From Paraburkholderia susongensis (GTDB lineage Bacteria; Pseudomonadota; Gammaproteobacteria; Burkholderiales; Burkholderiaceae), in contig NZ_FXAT01000006.1 in assembly GCF_900177725.1 (NCBI RefSeq), positions 124,001 through 188,000 on the forward strand: a DNA stretch of 64,000 bases, in the 5' to 3' direction. A program made the translations under genes and the position numbers. The stretch's first letter is position 1, and every line of letters begins with the position of its first letter. The notes beneath the pieces are model-generated. The model ran no database searches, was not told the DNA's origin, and saw only the letters and a program-made list of their open reading frames with translations. Below, piece by piece: positions 17,127-25,098 of this stretch.

Positions 17127-17987
17127 TCAAAGGCTCGCATGCTTGAGTTCCGGCAGAGCATGCGATTTGCGCGCAGGAAAAGAAGGCGTGGCTTGCCCCG
17201 TACTGCGCCAGTGGTTCGTCACGCTCAGCAGCAGCGCATACGGGGGCACGGTGCCCGACATCGTGGACAGCGTCTGCCCCGCTTCGCGCACATGATCGAT
17301 GAGCGACTCGCGGCGTATCCCGTTCAGCCGCTCGGCGGGCCCCGAAATGCCGATGGCGGCGACTACCGTGCCTGCGTCGTCGAAGATGGGCGACGCGAGG
17401 CCGTGAATGCCGAGCCGCCATTCGCCGCAATTGCTTGCGTAGCCTTGCGCGCGAATCTGCGCCATCTCCGTGAGAAATGCCCGGGGCTCGGTAATGGTAT
17501 TGGCCGTGGCGGGCGACAAATGCTCTGCGGCGATCGCGAGCCAATGCGGCCCGCGAAACGCCATCATCGCCTTGCCTGTCGCCACGCAATGCGCGGGCAC
17601 GCGCCCGCCGATCTGGCTATAGGCGCGCACCGGGTTGGTCGCGGCCTCAAGCTTGTGCACGTAGACCACGTCGTGCTGATCGAGCACGGAGAGATGCACG
17701 CTTTCGCCGGTCTCGTCGACGAGCGCGTGCATCACGCTTTCGGCATGCCGGCGCAGGTCGAAACCGGGCAGCGCCGCCGAAGCCACTTCCCACAGCTTGA
17801 TCGACACGCGATAGCGCCCCGAATTGCACTGCTCGACATAACGCTCGTCGACGAGCGCCTGCAGCAGCCGGTGCACGCCGCTCTTCGGCATGCCCGCCGC
17901 GACCGCCAGCTCGCTGACGCCCATTGATTCGCCGCGCCGCGCGAGCACTTCCAGCAGGCACAGCCCCTTGATCAGGGTGTTGTTCAT
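17127..17987 (-). CDS. IclR family transcriptional regulator (first copy)
   Basis: A 286-residue regulator. The N-terminal winged helix (about residues 1-65) includes SELAVAAGMPKSGVHRLLQALVDERYV. The C-terminal IclR effector-binding domain shows VHLSVLDQHDVVYVHKLE, RVPAHCVATGKAMMA and the closing AIGISGPAERL. The ATG at 17987 follows AGGTGG. A polar extension of about 45 residues follows the effector domain. It sits upstream of, and in line with, the minus-strand acyl-CoA module and divergent from a LysR gene, so it is the likely local regulator. Effectors of the family are usually pathway acids. Confidence 0.9.
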   Translation of the reverse strand: MNNTLIKGLCLLEVLARRGESMGVSELAVAAGMPKSGVHRLLQALVDERYVEQCNSGRYRVSIKLWEVASAALPGFDLRRHAESVMHALVDETGESVHLSVLDQHDVVYVHKLEAATNPVRAYSQIGGRVPAHCVATGKAMMAFRGPHWLAIAAEHLSPATANTITEPRAFLTEMAQIRAQGYASNCGEWRLGIHGLASPIFDDAGTVVAAIGISGPAERLNGIRRESLIDHVREAGQTLSTMSGTVPPYALLLSVTNHWRSTGQATPSFPARKSHALPELKHASL

Positions 17988-18101
17988 CGACCACCTCATC
18001 GGTTGCACGATTCAACGCGGCGCTGATTTCGTCTGCAGATTGCCGGAACACGCCGTCATAAACATTATCCAAACTGTAGATAAAAATTCACTTCGAAATT
18101 C

Positions 18102-18145
18102 CCATAATGGATATTTATACGAAGCTGACCTATGCTCCGTTCGGA
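18102..18145. promoter_or_regulatory. divergent IclR/LysR promoter region with short palindromes
   Basis: The 196-bp gap between the IclR start (17987) and the LysR start (18184) is AT-richer than its surroundings. It contains CCATAATGG at 18102-18110 and TCCGTTCGGA at 18136-18145, both perfect short palindromes. Such sites would suit autoregulation by the IclR or LysR protein. They are short enough to occur by chance, so this is a weak assignment. Confidence 0.3.
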
Positions 18146-18183
18146 AGTGCGCATGGGTTCAACGAAGCGTCGCCGGAGCGAAA

Positions 18184-19152
18184 ATGAAACTGGAAGACAT
18201 CCATGCGTTCGTCGCAGTGGTGAGAAGCGCGTCGATCACGGGCGCGGCCGAGGCGCTCTTTACGCGTCAGCCGGCTATCACACGGCGTGTGCAGAGCCTC
18301 GAGAAGGACCTGGGCGTCGTGCTGCTCGACCGCAACGTGAAGCCGAGCCGGCCCACCCAGATCGGCCGCCGTGTCTATGAGCTATGCCTGAACGTCGTGC
18401 GCGATATCGCGTTGATCGACGAGTTCGTGCGCGAGGATGCCGCGCCGTCGGGGCGCTTGCGTCTGGGGGTGGCGGAAGTGCTGGCCGAGATCGCGCTCCT
18501 CGACGCGGTGCCCGGATTGCGCCGGGAATACCCTGATGTGCAGATCGATGTCGCTTCAGGATGGAGCACCGAGATCGTCGCCAGCCTGCTCGAGGGCGAG
18601 ATGGACGGCTCGATCGCCGTACTGCCCGAGGGCGCGCGCTTTGACAGCGGCTTCTCGTCCGTGTCGATCGGCGTTCTGCCGATGGTCGTCGTCGCACAGA
18701 AAGGCGCAGTTTCAGGACGCAAGCGGCTTGCCGAACTGCACGGCATGGAGTGGATCCTGAGCCCCGAAGGCTGCGGCTTTCGCGACATCCTGCGGCGTGC
18801 CTTCAGCGATCTCGGCATGCCGTTCGCTGTGAGAATTTCCACGTTCGGCACCGAGCAGAAACTCGGCCTCGTCGCGCGCGGCGCGGGCTTGGGTTTTGTG
18901 CCCGAGCGCATGCTCGAAGCGAGCGAGTACCTGCCGCAATTGCAGCGCGTCGAAATCGTGGATTTTCAGCCGATACCACACATATGGCGCGTGCATCCCG
19001 ACAATCTCGGTCGCCTCGCCGCGTGTGTGCATCGCTTCGGCGAAGCGATCATCGAGGCGCTGGCGTCGCCCGGCCCGGCGCGTTCCACCCGCCACCGAAC
19101 GCGTCAGCACCGTCGTGCGGCAGACGAGCGCAAACACGACAACGCGGGTTGA
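18184..19152 (+). CDS. LysR family transcriptional regulator
   Basis: A 322-residue regulator with the N-terminal LysR helix-turn-helix (residues about 1-60; AFVAVVRSASITGAAEALFTRQPAITRRVQSLEKDLG) and the periplasmic-binding-protein-like effector domain after residue 90. The ATG at 18184 lies five bases after GGAG. The last 35 residues are an unusual basic and polar tail (HRTRQHRRAADERKHDN) outside the effector domain. The thiol dioxygenase gene starts 32 bp downstream, so the two are probably co-transcribed. An IclR gene is divergent. Confidence 0.9.
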   Translation: MKLEDIHAFVAVVRSASITGAAEALFTRQPAITRRVQSLEKDLGVVLLDRNVKPSRPTQIGRRVYELCLNVVRDIALIDEFVREDAAPSGRLRLGVAEVLAEIALLDAVPGLRREYPDVQIDVASGWSTEIVASLLEGEMDGSIAVLPEGARFDSGFSSVSIGVLPMVVVAQKGAVSGRKRLAELHGMEWILSPEGCGFRDILRRAFSDLGMPFAVRISTFGTEQKLGLVARGAGLGFVPERMLEASEYLPQLQRVEIVDFQPIPHIWRVHPDNLGRLAACVHRFGEAIIEALASPGPARSTRHRTRQHRRAADERKHDNAG

Positions 19153-19184
19153 CCTTTCACCTCGTCTTCGAACCGGAGATCACC

Positions 19185-19787
19185 ATGAGCATTGCGCGCT
19201 TGCGCGAATTCGTCAGCGAACTCACCGATATCGTGCGCGACGGCGTGCCTGAAGCCTCCATCCTCGCGCAGATGCGCGCGCCGATGTCACGACTGCTCGC
19301 CAACGACGACTGGTTACCGGACGCATTCGCCTCGCCGCATCCCGCGCACTATCAGCAGTACTTACTGCATTGCGATCCGAAGCAGCGCTTTTCCGTGGTG
19401 AGTTTTGTGTGGGGTCCCGGGCAGAAGACGCCGATTCACGACCACACCGTGTGGGGCATGATCGGCATGTTGCGCGGCTCGGAGGAATCGACGCGCTTCG
19501 AGACGGACGGCAATGGCAAGCCGATGCGTATCGGCGAAACAACCGTTCTCGCGGCTGGCGATATCGATTGCGTGTCGCCCGCGAGAGGCGATGTCCATCG
19601 GGTGCGTAACGTGCATGACGACCGCGTATCGATCAGCATCCATGTGTACGGGGCGAATATAGGACGCGTGCAACGCCACGTGTTCGATCCGGCAACGGGT
19701 GACGTCAAGGATTTCGTGTCCGGGTTCTCGTCCGATGTCGTGCCGAATTTATGGGCGCTTGGCAATGACAATGAGGCTGCCGGTTAG
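19185..19787 (+). CDS. cysteine dioxygenase-type thiol dioxygenase (cupin)
   Basis: A 200-residue cupin of the CDO family, which uses non-heme iron and O2 to oxidise a thiol to a sulfinic acid. The three histidine ligands are visible at about H85 and H87 (TPIHDHTVWG) and H138 (GDVHRV), and the tyrosine of the active site at about Y155 (HVYGANIG). Bacterial members include true cysteine dioxygenases and 3-mercaptopropionate dioxygenases; I cannot choose between them by sight. It follows a LysR gene closely. A family III CoA-transferase and acyl-CoA enzymes nearby leave open a role in mercaptopropionate breakdown. Confidence 0.88.
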   Translation: MSIARLREFVSELTDIVRDGVPEASILAQMRAPMSRLLANDDWLPDAFASPHPAHYQQYLLHCDPKQRFSVVSFVWGPGQKTPIHDHTVWGMIGMLRGSEESTRFETDGNGKPMRIGETTVLAAGDIDCVSPARGDVHRVRNVHDDRVSISIHVYGANIGRVQRHVFDPATGDVKDFVSGFSSDVVPNLWALGNDNEAAG

Positions 19788-19910
19788 ACAGGGACGCGTT
19801 GCGCTTTTCCGTGCTGTCGACATGCCGCGCCTTACCTCTCGCGTCATCTCTCCTGGGGAATTCCCTCGATCTTCTCCCTTCGTCTTGACCGTCATTTTCT
19901 ATGGTGAGAG

Positions 19911-19936
19911 CATGAATCGTCAATATTTGATTCATG
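19911..19936. promoter_or_regulatory. 8-bp inverted repeat in symporter promoter region
   Basis: CATGAATC at 19911-19918 and GATTCATG at 19929-19936 form a perfect 8-bp inverted repeat with a ten-base AT-rich spacer. It lies immediately upstream of the IclR-type palindrome at 19938 and about 50 bp before the symporter start. It may be a second operator or part of a cruciform-like promoter element. Only the repeat itself is certain. Confidence 0.4.
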
Positions 19937-19937
19937 C

Positions 19938-19954
19938 GTCCTATTTTTTAGGAC
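19938..19954. promoter_or_regulatory. 17-bp palindrome, candidate IclR operator (site 1)
   Basis: GTCCTA TTTTT TAGGAC, a perfect 6-5-6 inverted repeat 33 bp before the MHS symporter start. A near-identical element, ATCCTA TTTTA TAGGAT, lies at 22237-22253 in front of the CoA-transferase operon. The two share TCCTATTTT and TAGGA and flank the IclR gene at 21344-22093. The repetition of the same element at the two promoters around one regulator makes it a good operator candidate. Confidence 0.65.
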
Positions 19955-19987
19955 GATAGACAAACCAACACCGAACCTGGAGACGTG

Positions 19988-21286
19988 ATGGAGACGCAAC
20001 CGAAGGGGCAAGCCACGGCCGGAACCGTGGTGCGCGTAGTCAGCGGTAACTTCCTCGAGATGTACGATTTCATGGTCTACGGCTTCTATGCGTCGGCGAT
20101 CGCGAAGGCGATGTTTCCGGGCAACAACGAGTTCGTGTCGCTCATGCTGTCACTCGCGACGTTCGGCATGGGTTTCCTGATGCGGCCGCTGGGCGCGATC
20201 GTGCTCGGCTCATACATGGATAGGCATGGACGGCGCGCCGGCTTGCTACTCACACTCGCGCTGATGTCGATTGGCGTGCTGCTGATTGCCGTCACCCCGA
20301 CTTACGCCAGCATCGGCGTCCTCGCGCCGACGCTCGTCATCTTCGGCCGCTTGCTGCAGGGTTTCTCCGCCGGCGCGGAGTCGGGCGGCGTGTCGGTCTA
20401 TTTATCGGAAATCGCTCCGCCGGGACGCCGTGGCTTCTTCGTATCGTGGCAGTCCGCGAGTCAGCAGCTTTCGGTATTGCTCGCGGCGGTCCTCGGCGTT
20501 GCGTTGCGCTTCACGCTCACGGACGAGCAGATGAACACATGGGGCTGGCGCATCCCTTTCCTGCTCGGCTGCTCGATCGTTCCCGTGCTTTTCTGGATTC
20601 GCCGCTCAGTGCGGGAGTCTCACGCATTCGAAATGCGCAAACGCCAGACCGTTGGCGAAATCTTCTCGTCGCTGGCGCAAAGCTGGCGCACCATTTTCTG
20701 GGCGATGATGCTAGTGAGCCTCACCAGCATCATGTTCTATCTCATCACGGCCTACACACCGACGTTTGGCCGCGTCGAGCTGGGACTGAAGCCCATCGAC
20801 ACGTTCTACGTGACCACATGCGTCGCGCTCGTCACCTTTACGATGATCCCGGTGATGGCGGCAGTTTCGGACCGCATTGGCCGCCGTCCTTTGCTGATCG
20901 GTTCCTCGTTGACGATCGCTCTCGTGAGCTATCCGGCCATGACGTGGCTGGTTGCAGCGCCGTCGTTCACCAGTCTTCTACTCGTCGAAATGGGTTTCGC
21001 GTTCCTGTACGCCACCTATCAAGCGGCGCTCGTGGTCACCCTTACCGAGATCATTCCGGCCAACGTACGCGGCACCGGCTTTTCGCTCGCATATAGTCTC
21101 TCGCAGGCCGTGTTCGGCGGATTTACGCCTGCGATCTGTACGGCCCTGATTCATGTCACGGAGAACAAGGCGATGCCCGGCGTCTGGCTTGTCATCGGGG
21201 CACTGTTCGCCCTGCTCTCGACCCTCGTGATCGTACGCGGGAACAACCGGCACGTCGAAAGCCTGTCCACGGGCGCTGTCTCATAG
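19988..21286 (+). CDS. MHS-family MFS transporter (citrate/tricarballylate-type proton symporter)
   Basis: A 432-residue carrier with twelve predicted membrane segments. The metabolite:H+ symporter features are clear: GNFLEMYDFMVYGFYASAIA at the N-terminus, GSYMDRHGRRAGLL in the loop after helix 2, and GRLLQGFSAGAESGGVSVYLSE. This pattern is closest to citrate and tricarballylate carriers. The ATG at 19988 is preceded by GGAG at five bases. It probably imports the acid that the downstream CoA-transferases and ligase activate. It shares a palindromic operator type with that operon, so both are probably controlled by the IclR regulator between them. Confidence 0.88.
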   Translation: METQPKGQATAGTVVRVVSGNFLEMYDFMVYGFYASAIAKAMFPGNNEFVSLMLSLATFGMGFLMRPLGAIVLGSYMDRHGRRAGLLLTLALMSIGVLLIAVTPTYASIGVLAPTLVIFGRLLQGFSAGAESGGVSVYLSEIAPPGRRGFFVSWQSASQQLSVLLAAVLGVALRFTLTDEQMNTWGWRIPFLLGCSIVPVLFWIRRSVRESHAFEMRKRQTVGEIFSSLAQSWRTIFWAMMLVSLTSIMFYLITAYTPTFGRVELGLKPIDTFYVTTCVALVTFTMIPVMAAVSDRIGRRPLLIGSSLTIALVSYPAMTWLVAAPSFTSLLLVEMGFAFLYATYQAALVVTLTEIIPANVRGTGFSLAYSLSQAVFGGFTPAICTALIHVTENKAMPGVWLVIGALFALLSTLVIVRGNNRHVESLSTGAVS

Positions 21287-21314
21287 TTCGCGCGCCGATT
21301 GCCGAGCCATTCAA

Positions 21315-21338
21315 GGTCGCCGTGATTTCACGGCGACC
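21315..21338. terminator. hairpin between convergent genes, probable bidirectional terminator
   Basis: GGTCGCCGTG at 21315-21324 and CACGGCGACC at 21329-21338 make a perfect 10-bp GC-rich stem with a four-base loop. It lies between the convergent ends of the symporter (21286) and the IclR gene (21344). There is no T-run on either side, so efficient intrinsic termination is uncertain. Confidence 0.45.
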
Positions 21339-21343
21339 CTCGA

Positions 21344-22093
21344 TTACTGACGGAATCCCATCGCCCGCGAAATCTTCAGTGCGATGTCCTGAACCGCGGG
21401 CGCAAGCTCTTTCATGCGCTTCACGCTGAGCCGCTCCAGGGGCCCGGAAATCCCGATCGCCGCAGTCACCGAATTGAAGGCGTCGAAAATGGGCGCGGCC
21501 ACACCGCCCACGCTCTCACGCCATTCGCCGCGATTGATCGCATAGCCATTGGCCCTCGCGCGGGAGAGCTCCAGTTTCAGCGCTGGCAGATCCGTGATGG
21601 TCGCTTTGGTGTAGGCCACGAGCTCGGTCAGATACCGCGCGATGTACTGATCGCTCTGCTGAGCAAGCAGAATCTTGCCTGTCGCGACACAGTAGGCAGG
21701 CGCGTGGCCGCCCAGCACGGAATACGCCCGCACGGGCTGCAGGCTTTCTACCTTGTCCACGTACACGACCGAACCGCCGTCGAGAATCGACAGGTGTACC
21801 GTCTCCTGCGTCAGCTCCATAAGCGCACGCATGTGGCCGGCCGCAAACTGACGCACGTCGATTTGCGCCATCTGCCTCGCGCCAAGCTCGAATAGCTTGA
21901 ACGTGCTGCGATAGTTGCCGGTGGCCTCGTCGCGGGTGGCGTAACCCGCGTGTGCCAGCGTCTGCAATGTCCGGTGCGTATTACTCCTGGTCAACCCTAC
22001 CTTTTCCGCCAGAACCGGGATGGTCACCGGCTTGCCGTTCTGATCGGCAAGCATTTCCAGCAGCATCAAGCCCTTCAGCAGCGTCTTGTCCAT
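21344..22093 (-). CDS. IclR family transcriptional regulator (second copy)
   Basis: A 249-residue regulator of standard IclR length. The winged helix covers about residues 1-65 (VLAEKVGLTRSNTHRTLQTLAHAGYA). The effector domain shows VHLSILDGGSVVYVDKVESLQPVRAYSVLGGHAPAYCVATGK and closes with AIGISGPLERL. It is divergent from the CoA-transferase operon (start 22380) and convergent with the symporter. The two matching 17-bp palindromes at 19938 and 22237 lie in front of these two transcription units, which makes this protein the probable regulator of both. Confidence 0.92.
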   Translation of the reverse strand: MDKTLLKGLMLLEMLADQNGKPVTIPVLAEKVGLTRSNTHRTLQTLAHAGYATRDEATGNYRSTFKLFELGARQMAQIDVRQFAAGHMRALMELTQETVHLSILDGGSVVYVDKVESLQPVRAYSVLGGHAPAYCVATGKILLAQQSDQYIARYLTELVAYTKATITDLPALKLELSRARANGYAINRGEWRESVGGVAAPIFDAFNSVTAAIGISGPLERLSVKRMKELAPAVQDIALKISRAMGFRQ

Positions 22094-22236
22094 GGTCCTG
22101 AATGCTGGGATAAAGAACTCATTCTACATCCGCTCATCGACAGTTTGCGCCTGGGTCGCGCCAATGCAATGCCCGGGCGTAGATGAAAAATGATCCTGTC
22201 GATGCGACATCTATCGGTATTTTCCCCATTCCTTAA

Positions 22237-22253
22237 ATCCTATTTTATAGGAT
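22237..22253. promoter_or_regulatory. 17-bp palindrome, candidate IclR operator (site 2)
   Basis: ATCCTA TTTTA TAGGAT is a perfect 6-5-6 inverted repeat in the 286-bp divergent region between the IclR gene and the CoA-transferase operon. It matches the element at 19938-19954 in spacing and core. Its position 126 bp from the CoA-transferase start and 143 bp from the regulator start would allow control of both. Sequence is seen; function is inferred. Confidence 0.65.
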
Positions 22254-22379
22254 GACCATATCATTTTTTGGTTTACACAGGAATTCATCGCGTTCAGAAT
22301 AGGCTTTACGCGCAGTACCACCCGCCGCGGCGCCTGTTCCAGCGCCGCGACAATCCAAACAGACAGCACGAGGACACGA

Positions 22380-23528
22380 ATGGATCAGCCACTCAAGGGA
22401 GTCAGGGTCATCGAGTTTTGCAATGTGGCAGCAGGCCCCTATTGCGGCATGCTCCTCGCAGACATGGGTGCGGACGTCATCAAGGTCGAGCATCCGCAAG
22501 GCGGCGACACGCTGCGCGCGTGGCCGCCGATTTCCGACGGTTATAGCGAGAACTTCGCCTCGCTCAATCGAAACAAGCGCTCGGTCACGCTGGACCTCAA
22601 GAATCCTGACGACATCGAACAGGCCAAGGCGCTGATCCACACGGCCGACGTCGTCATCGAAAACAACCGCCCTGGCGTGATGAACCGCCTCGGCCTCGGC
22701 TACGAAGACATTCGTGTGGCGAAGCCCAGTATCGTCTACTGCTCGATTTCCGCCTACGGCCAGACAGGCCCGCGTTCGCAGGAAGGCGGCTTCGACCTGA
22801 CCGTGCAGGCCATGAGCGGCATCATGAGCGTCACAGGCGAGCCCGGCGGCGCGCCGGTCAAATGCGGCGTGCCGCTCGCCGATTTTTCCGCCGGCCTCTA
22901 TGCCGCGTTTTCGGTGGCTTCGGCGTTGCGCGGGGTCGCGGCTACCGGCCAAGGCACCCACATCGACGTGCCGATGCTGGGCGCCACGCTGGCTATTGCC
23001 GCCCTGCAAACGTCCGAATACTTCGGCACGGGGCGAGACCCCCAGAAGCTCGGCTCGGCGCATCCGCGCAATGCGCCCTATCAGGCGTTCAAGGCGCGCG
23101 ACACGTACTTCGGCATGGCAGCCGGCAACAACGCGCTGTGGAAGTCGGTTTGTGCGGTCGTCGGGCGCCCCGATCTGCTAGCCGACCCGCGCTATGCGAG
23201 CACCACGTCGCGCGCGCAGCATCAGGTGGCATTGCGCGACACACTCGAAGCGATTTTTGCCGGCGACGACGCCGAGCACTGGATCGAGCGCTTTTGTGAA
23301 GCGGGCGTGCCGTGTGCGCCGATCAACACCTATTCCCAGGTATTGAAGGATGCACAGGTGGAACATATGGAGTGGGTGCAGCCGCTCGAGCTGCCGAACG
23401 GCGTTCACACGAAGACCTTCGCGTCCCCCGTGCGTTTCTCCGGGAATGCGCCGGAGATCCGCCTGCGTCCGCCGGGCCTCGGCGAGCACAACGCCGAATT
23501 GCTCAAGAAGTCGGAGGTCGCTGCATGA
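22380..23528 (+). CDS. CaiB/BaiF family III CoA-transferase (second copy)
   Basis: A 382-residue family III CoA-transferase with the expected catalytic aspartate at about D139 (FDLTVQAMSG) and the GPYCGMLLADMGADVIKVEHPQGGD N-terminal region. It is a close paralogue of the protein at 15461-16615. GAGG precedes the ATG at six bases. Its stop overlaps the start of the crotonase gene as ATGA, and four further genes follow with overlaps or tiny gaps, so this is the first gene of a five-gene operon. It probably transfers CoA from a donor thioester to an imported carboxylic acid. Confidence 0.92.
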   Translation: MDQPLKGVRVIEFCNVAAGPYCGMLLADMGADVIKVEHPQGGDTLRAWPPISDGYSENFASLNRNKRSVTLDLKNPDDIEQAKALIHTADVVIENNRPGVMNRLGLGYEDIRVAKPSIVYCSISAYGQTGPRSQEGGFDLTVQAMSGIMSVTGEPGGAPVKCGVPLADFSAGLYAAFSVASALRGVAATGQGTHIDVPMLGATLAIAALQTSEYFGTGRDPQKLGSAHPRNAPYQAFKARDTYFGMAAGNNALWKSVCAVVGRPDLLADPRYASTTSRAQHQVALRDTLEAIFAGDDAEHWIERFCEAGVPCAPINTYSQVLKDAQVEHMEWVQPLELPNGVHTKTFASPVRFSGNAPEIRLRPPGLGEHNAELLKKSEVAA

Positions 23529-24268
23529 GCACGCTCGTCGTATCCAGATTGCCCACGCATTGGACGATCACACTCAATCGTCCCGACAAGCTGAATGCGC
23601 TCTGCGCGAGTCTCGTCGAGGAGCTGATCGAGGCGTTCGATGAGGCTCAAGCCGCCGGCACACCGCTCGTCGTCCTGCAAGGCGAAGGCCGCTGCTTCAG
23701 CGCCGGATTCGACATGAGCGACGTGCACTCACAAAGCGAAGGCGATCTGCTGCTGCGCTTTGTTCGCATCGAGGTACTGCTGAACAAGATCGCGAATTCG
23801 CCGTGCTTCACGGCCGCACTCGCGCACGGCAGAAACTTCGGCGCGGGCGTCGACCTGATCGCCGCATGCAATCTGCGCGCCGCGGCCCCGGGCTCGACGT
23901 TCCGCATGCCGGGTCTGAAATTCGGCCTCGTGCTGGGCTCGGCGCGCTTTGCGCGCATCGTTGGCACGCGGGAGGCGCAGCGTATTCTCGAAACGGCCGC
24001 CACGTTCGATGTCGAACGCGCGAACGCAAACGGCTTCATCGAACGCGTGGTGGATTCTGAGCAGCACGCCGGTTTGATCGCGGAAGTTTTGGAGCGCGTG
24101 AACGCATTGCCCGCGCAAAGCCGCGTGTTGTTGCGACGCGCTCTCGACACTGAACAGGCCGATACCGATCTGGCCGCGCTCGTGCGCTCGGCGTGCGTGC
24201 CGGGTATCCACAAGCGGATCGAAGCTTATCTCGCCTCCTCGAAAAAGGTGCAGGAGAAAATCGTATGA
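23525..24268 (+). CDS. crotonase-fold protein lacking the hydratase glutamates
   Basis: A 247-residue enoyl-CoA hydratase/isomerase family member. The oxyanion segments CFSAGFDM (near 58-64) and GRNFGAGVDL (102-111) are recognisable. At the two positions of the hydratase glutamates it has glycine (about G130, RMPGLKFGL) and arginine (about R153, REAQRIL), so simple water addition is unlikely by the standard mechanism. Crotonase-fold proteins without these residues can be hydrolases, isomerases or decarboxylases. It overlaps the upstream CoA-transferase and the downstream CoA-transferase alpha gene by four bases each (ATGA), indicating coupled translation. Confidence 0.88.
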   Translation: MSTLVVSRLPTHWTITLNRPDKLNALCASLVEELIEAFDEAQAAGTPLVVLQGEGRCFSAGFDMSDVHSQSEGDLLLRFVRIEVLLNKIANSPCFTAALAHGRNFGAGVDLIAACNLRAAAPGSTFRMPGLKFGLVLGSARFARIVGTREAQRILETAATFDVERANANGFIERVVDSEQHAGLIAEVLERVNALPAQSRVLLRRALDTEQADTDLAALVRSACVPGIHKRIEAYLASSKKVQEKIV

Positions 24269-25098
24269 GTTCCGGATTTTCCAGCAAGGACAAGGAAGTG
24301 ACGCTTGCCGAACTGGTCGCGCTCGTGCCCGACGGCGCCTCGCTCGGCCTGGGCGGAAGCTTCCTCCATCGCGGCCCGTTCGCATTCGTGCGCGAATTGA
24401 TCCGCCAGCAAAAGCGTGATATCGAAATCATCAAGCAGTCGCCCGGTTACGACATCGACATTCTGTGCCGCGCGGGCGTTGCGTCGCGTGCGCGTTGCGG
24501 CATCGTCGCGATGGAGGGCAACTTCGGGCTTGCGCCGTGGTATCGGCGCGCAGTCGAGAAGGGGCATCTCACGCTTGAAGAACACGCCTGCGCAAGTCTC
24601 ACCGCGGGGCTTCGCGCGGCCACTTTCGGCGTGCCGTTCATGCCATGCGGCGGACTGCACGGAAGCGACCTGGTGCGCATCAACGACTGGAAGTGCCTGG
24701 ACGATCCGTACGGCAGCGGCCAAAAAACGTATGTCATTCCTGCGATCTCGCCGGACTTCGCCGTGATTCATGCATCGAGCGTGGACAAGCTCGGCAATGT
24801 GCGTATCGCCGGTACCTATCACTGGGATCGCATCATGAGCAGGGCGGCAAAGAGCGTGCTCGTGATTGCCGAGGAAGTGTCGGACGAAAACTTCGCTGAC
24901 CAGCCCGAACTCACCGTCGTACCGTATTTCATGGTGCAAAACTACGCGATCGTGAAAAACGGCGCATGGCCGGGTTCGTGCTGGCCATCCTATGCAATCG
25001 ACTATCCGGCCGTCGAGGCGTACCTCGAAGAAGGACCAGATGCGCTCGCCCGCCATATCGATGCAGCGCCTGAAATGGAGGCACGTCAACATGGCTGA
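24265..25098 (+). CDS. family I CoA-transferase, alpha subunit (IpdA/GctA-like)
   Basis: A 277-residue subunit of a two-part CoA-transferase. Near the N-terminus it has LGLGGSFLHRGPFAFVRELIRQ, a variant of the glycine-rich CoA-binding entry of the family, and later PFMPCGGLHGSDL and PDFAVIHASSVDKLGNVRI, typical of glutaconate CoA-transferase A-like proteins. The start overlaps the upstream stop as ATGA. It needs the beta subunit, whose gene overlaps its end by eight bases. IpdAB-type homologues can also act as ring hydrolases in steroid breakdown, so a hydrolase role is an alternative to CoA transfer. Confidence 0.88.
   Translation: MSSGFSSKDKEVTLAELVALVPDGASLGLGGSFLHRGPFAFVRELIRQQKRDIEIIKQSPGYDIDILCRAGVASRARCGIVAMEGNFGLAPWYRRAVEKGHLTLEEHACASLTAGLRAATFGVPFMPCGGLHGSDLVRINDWKCLDDPYGSGQKTYVIPAISPDFAVIHASSVDKLGNVRIAGTYHWDRIMSRAAKSVLVIAEEVSDENFADQPELTVVPYFMVQNYAIVKNGAWPGSCWPSYAIDYPAVEAYLEEGPDALARHIDAAPEMEARQHG

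Noticed and set aside
17098..17130. TTGAACC ... GGTTCAA inverted repeat as an operator upstream of the AhpD-like gene
   Set aside because: Seven-base arms with a 19-base spacer, overlapping the end of the IclR gene; too weak.
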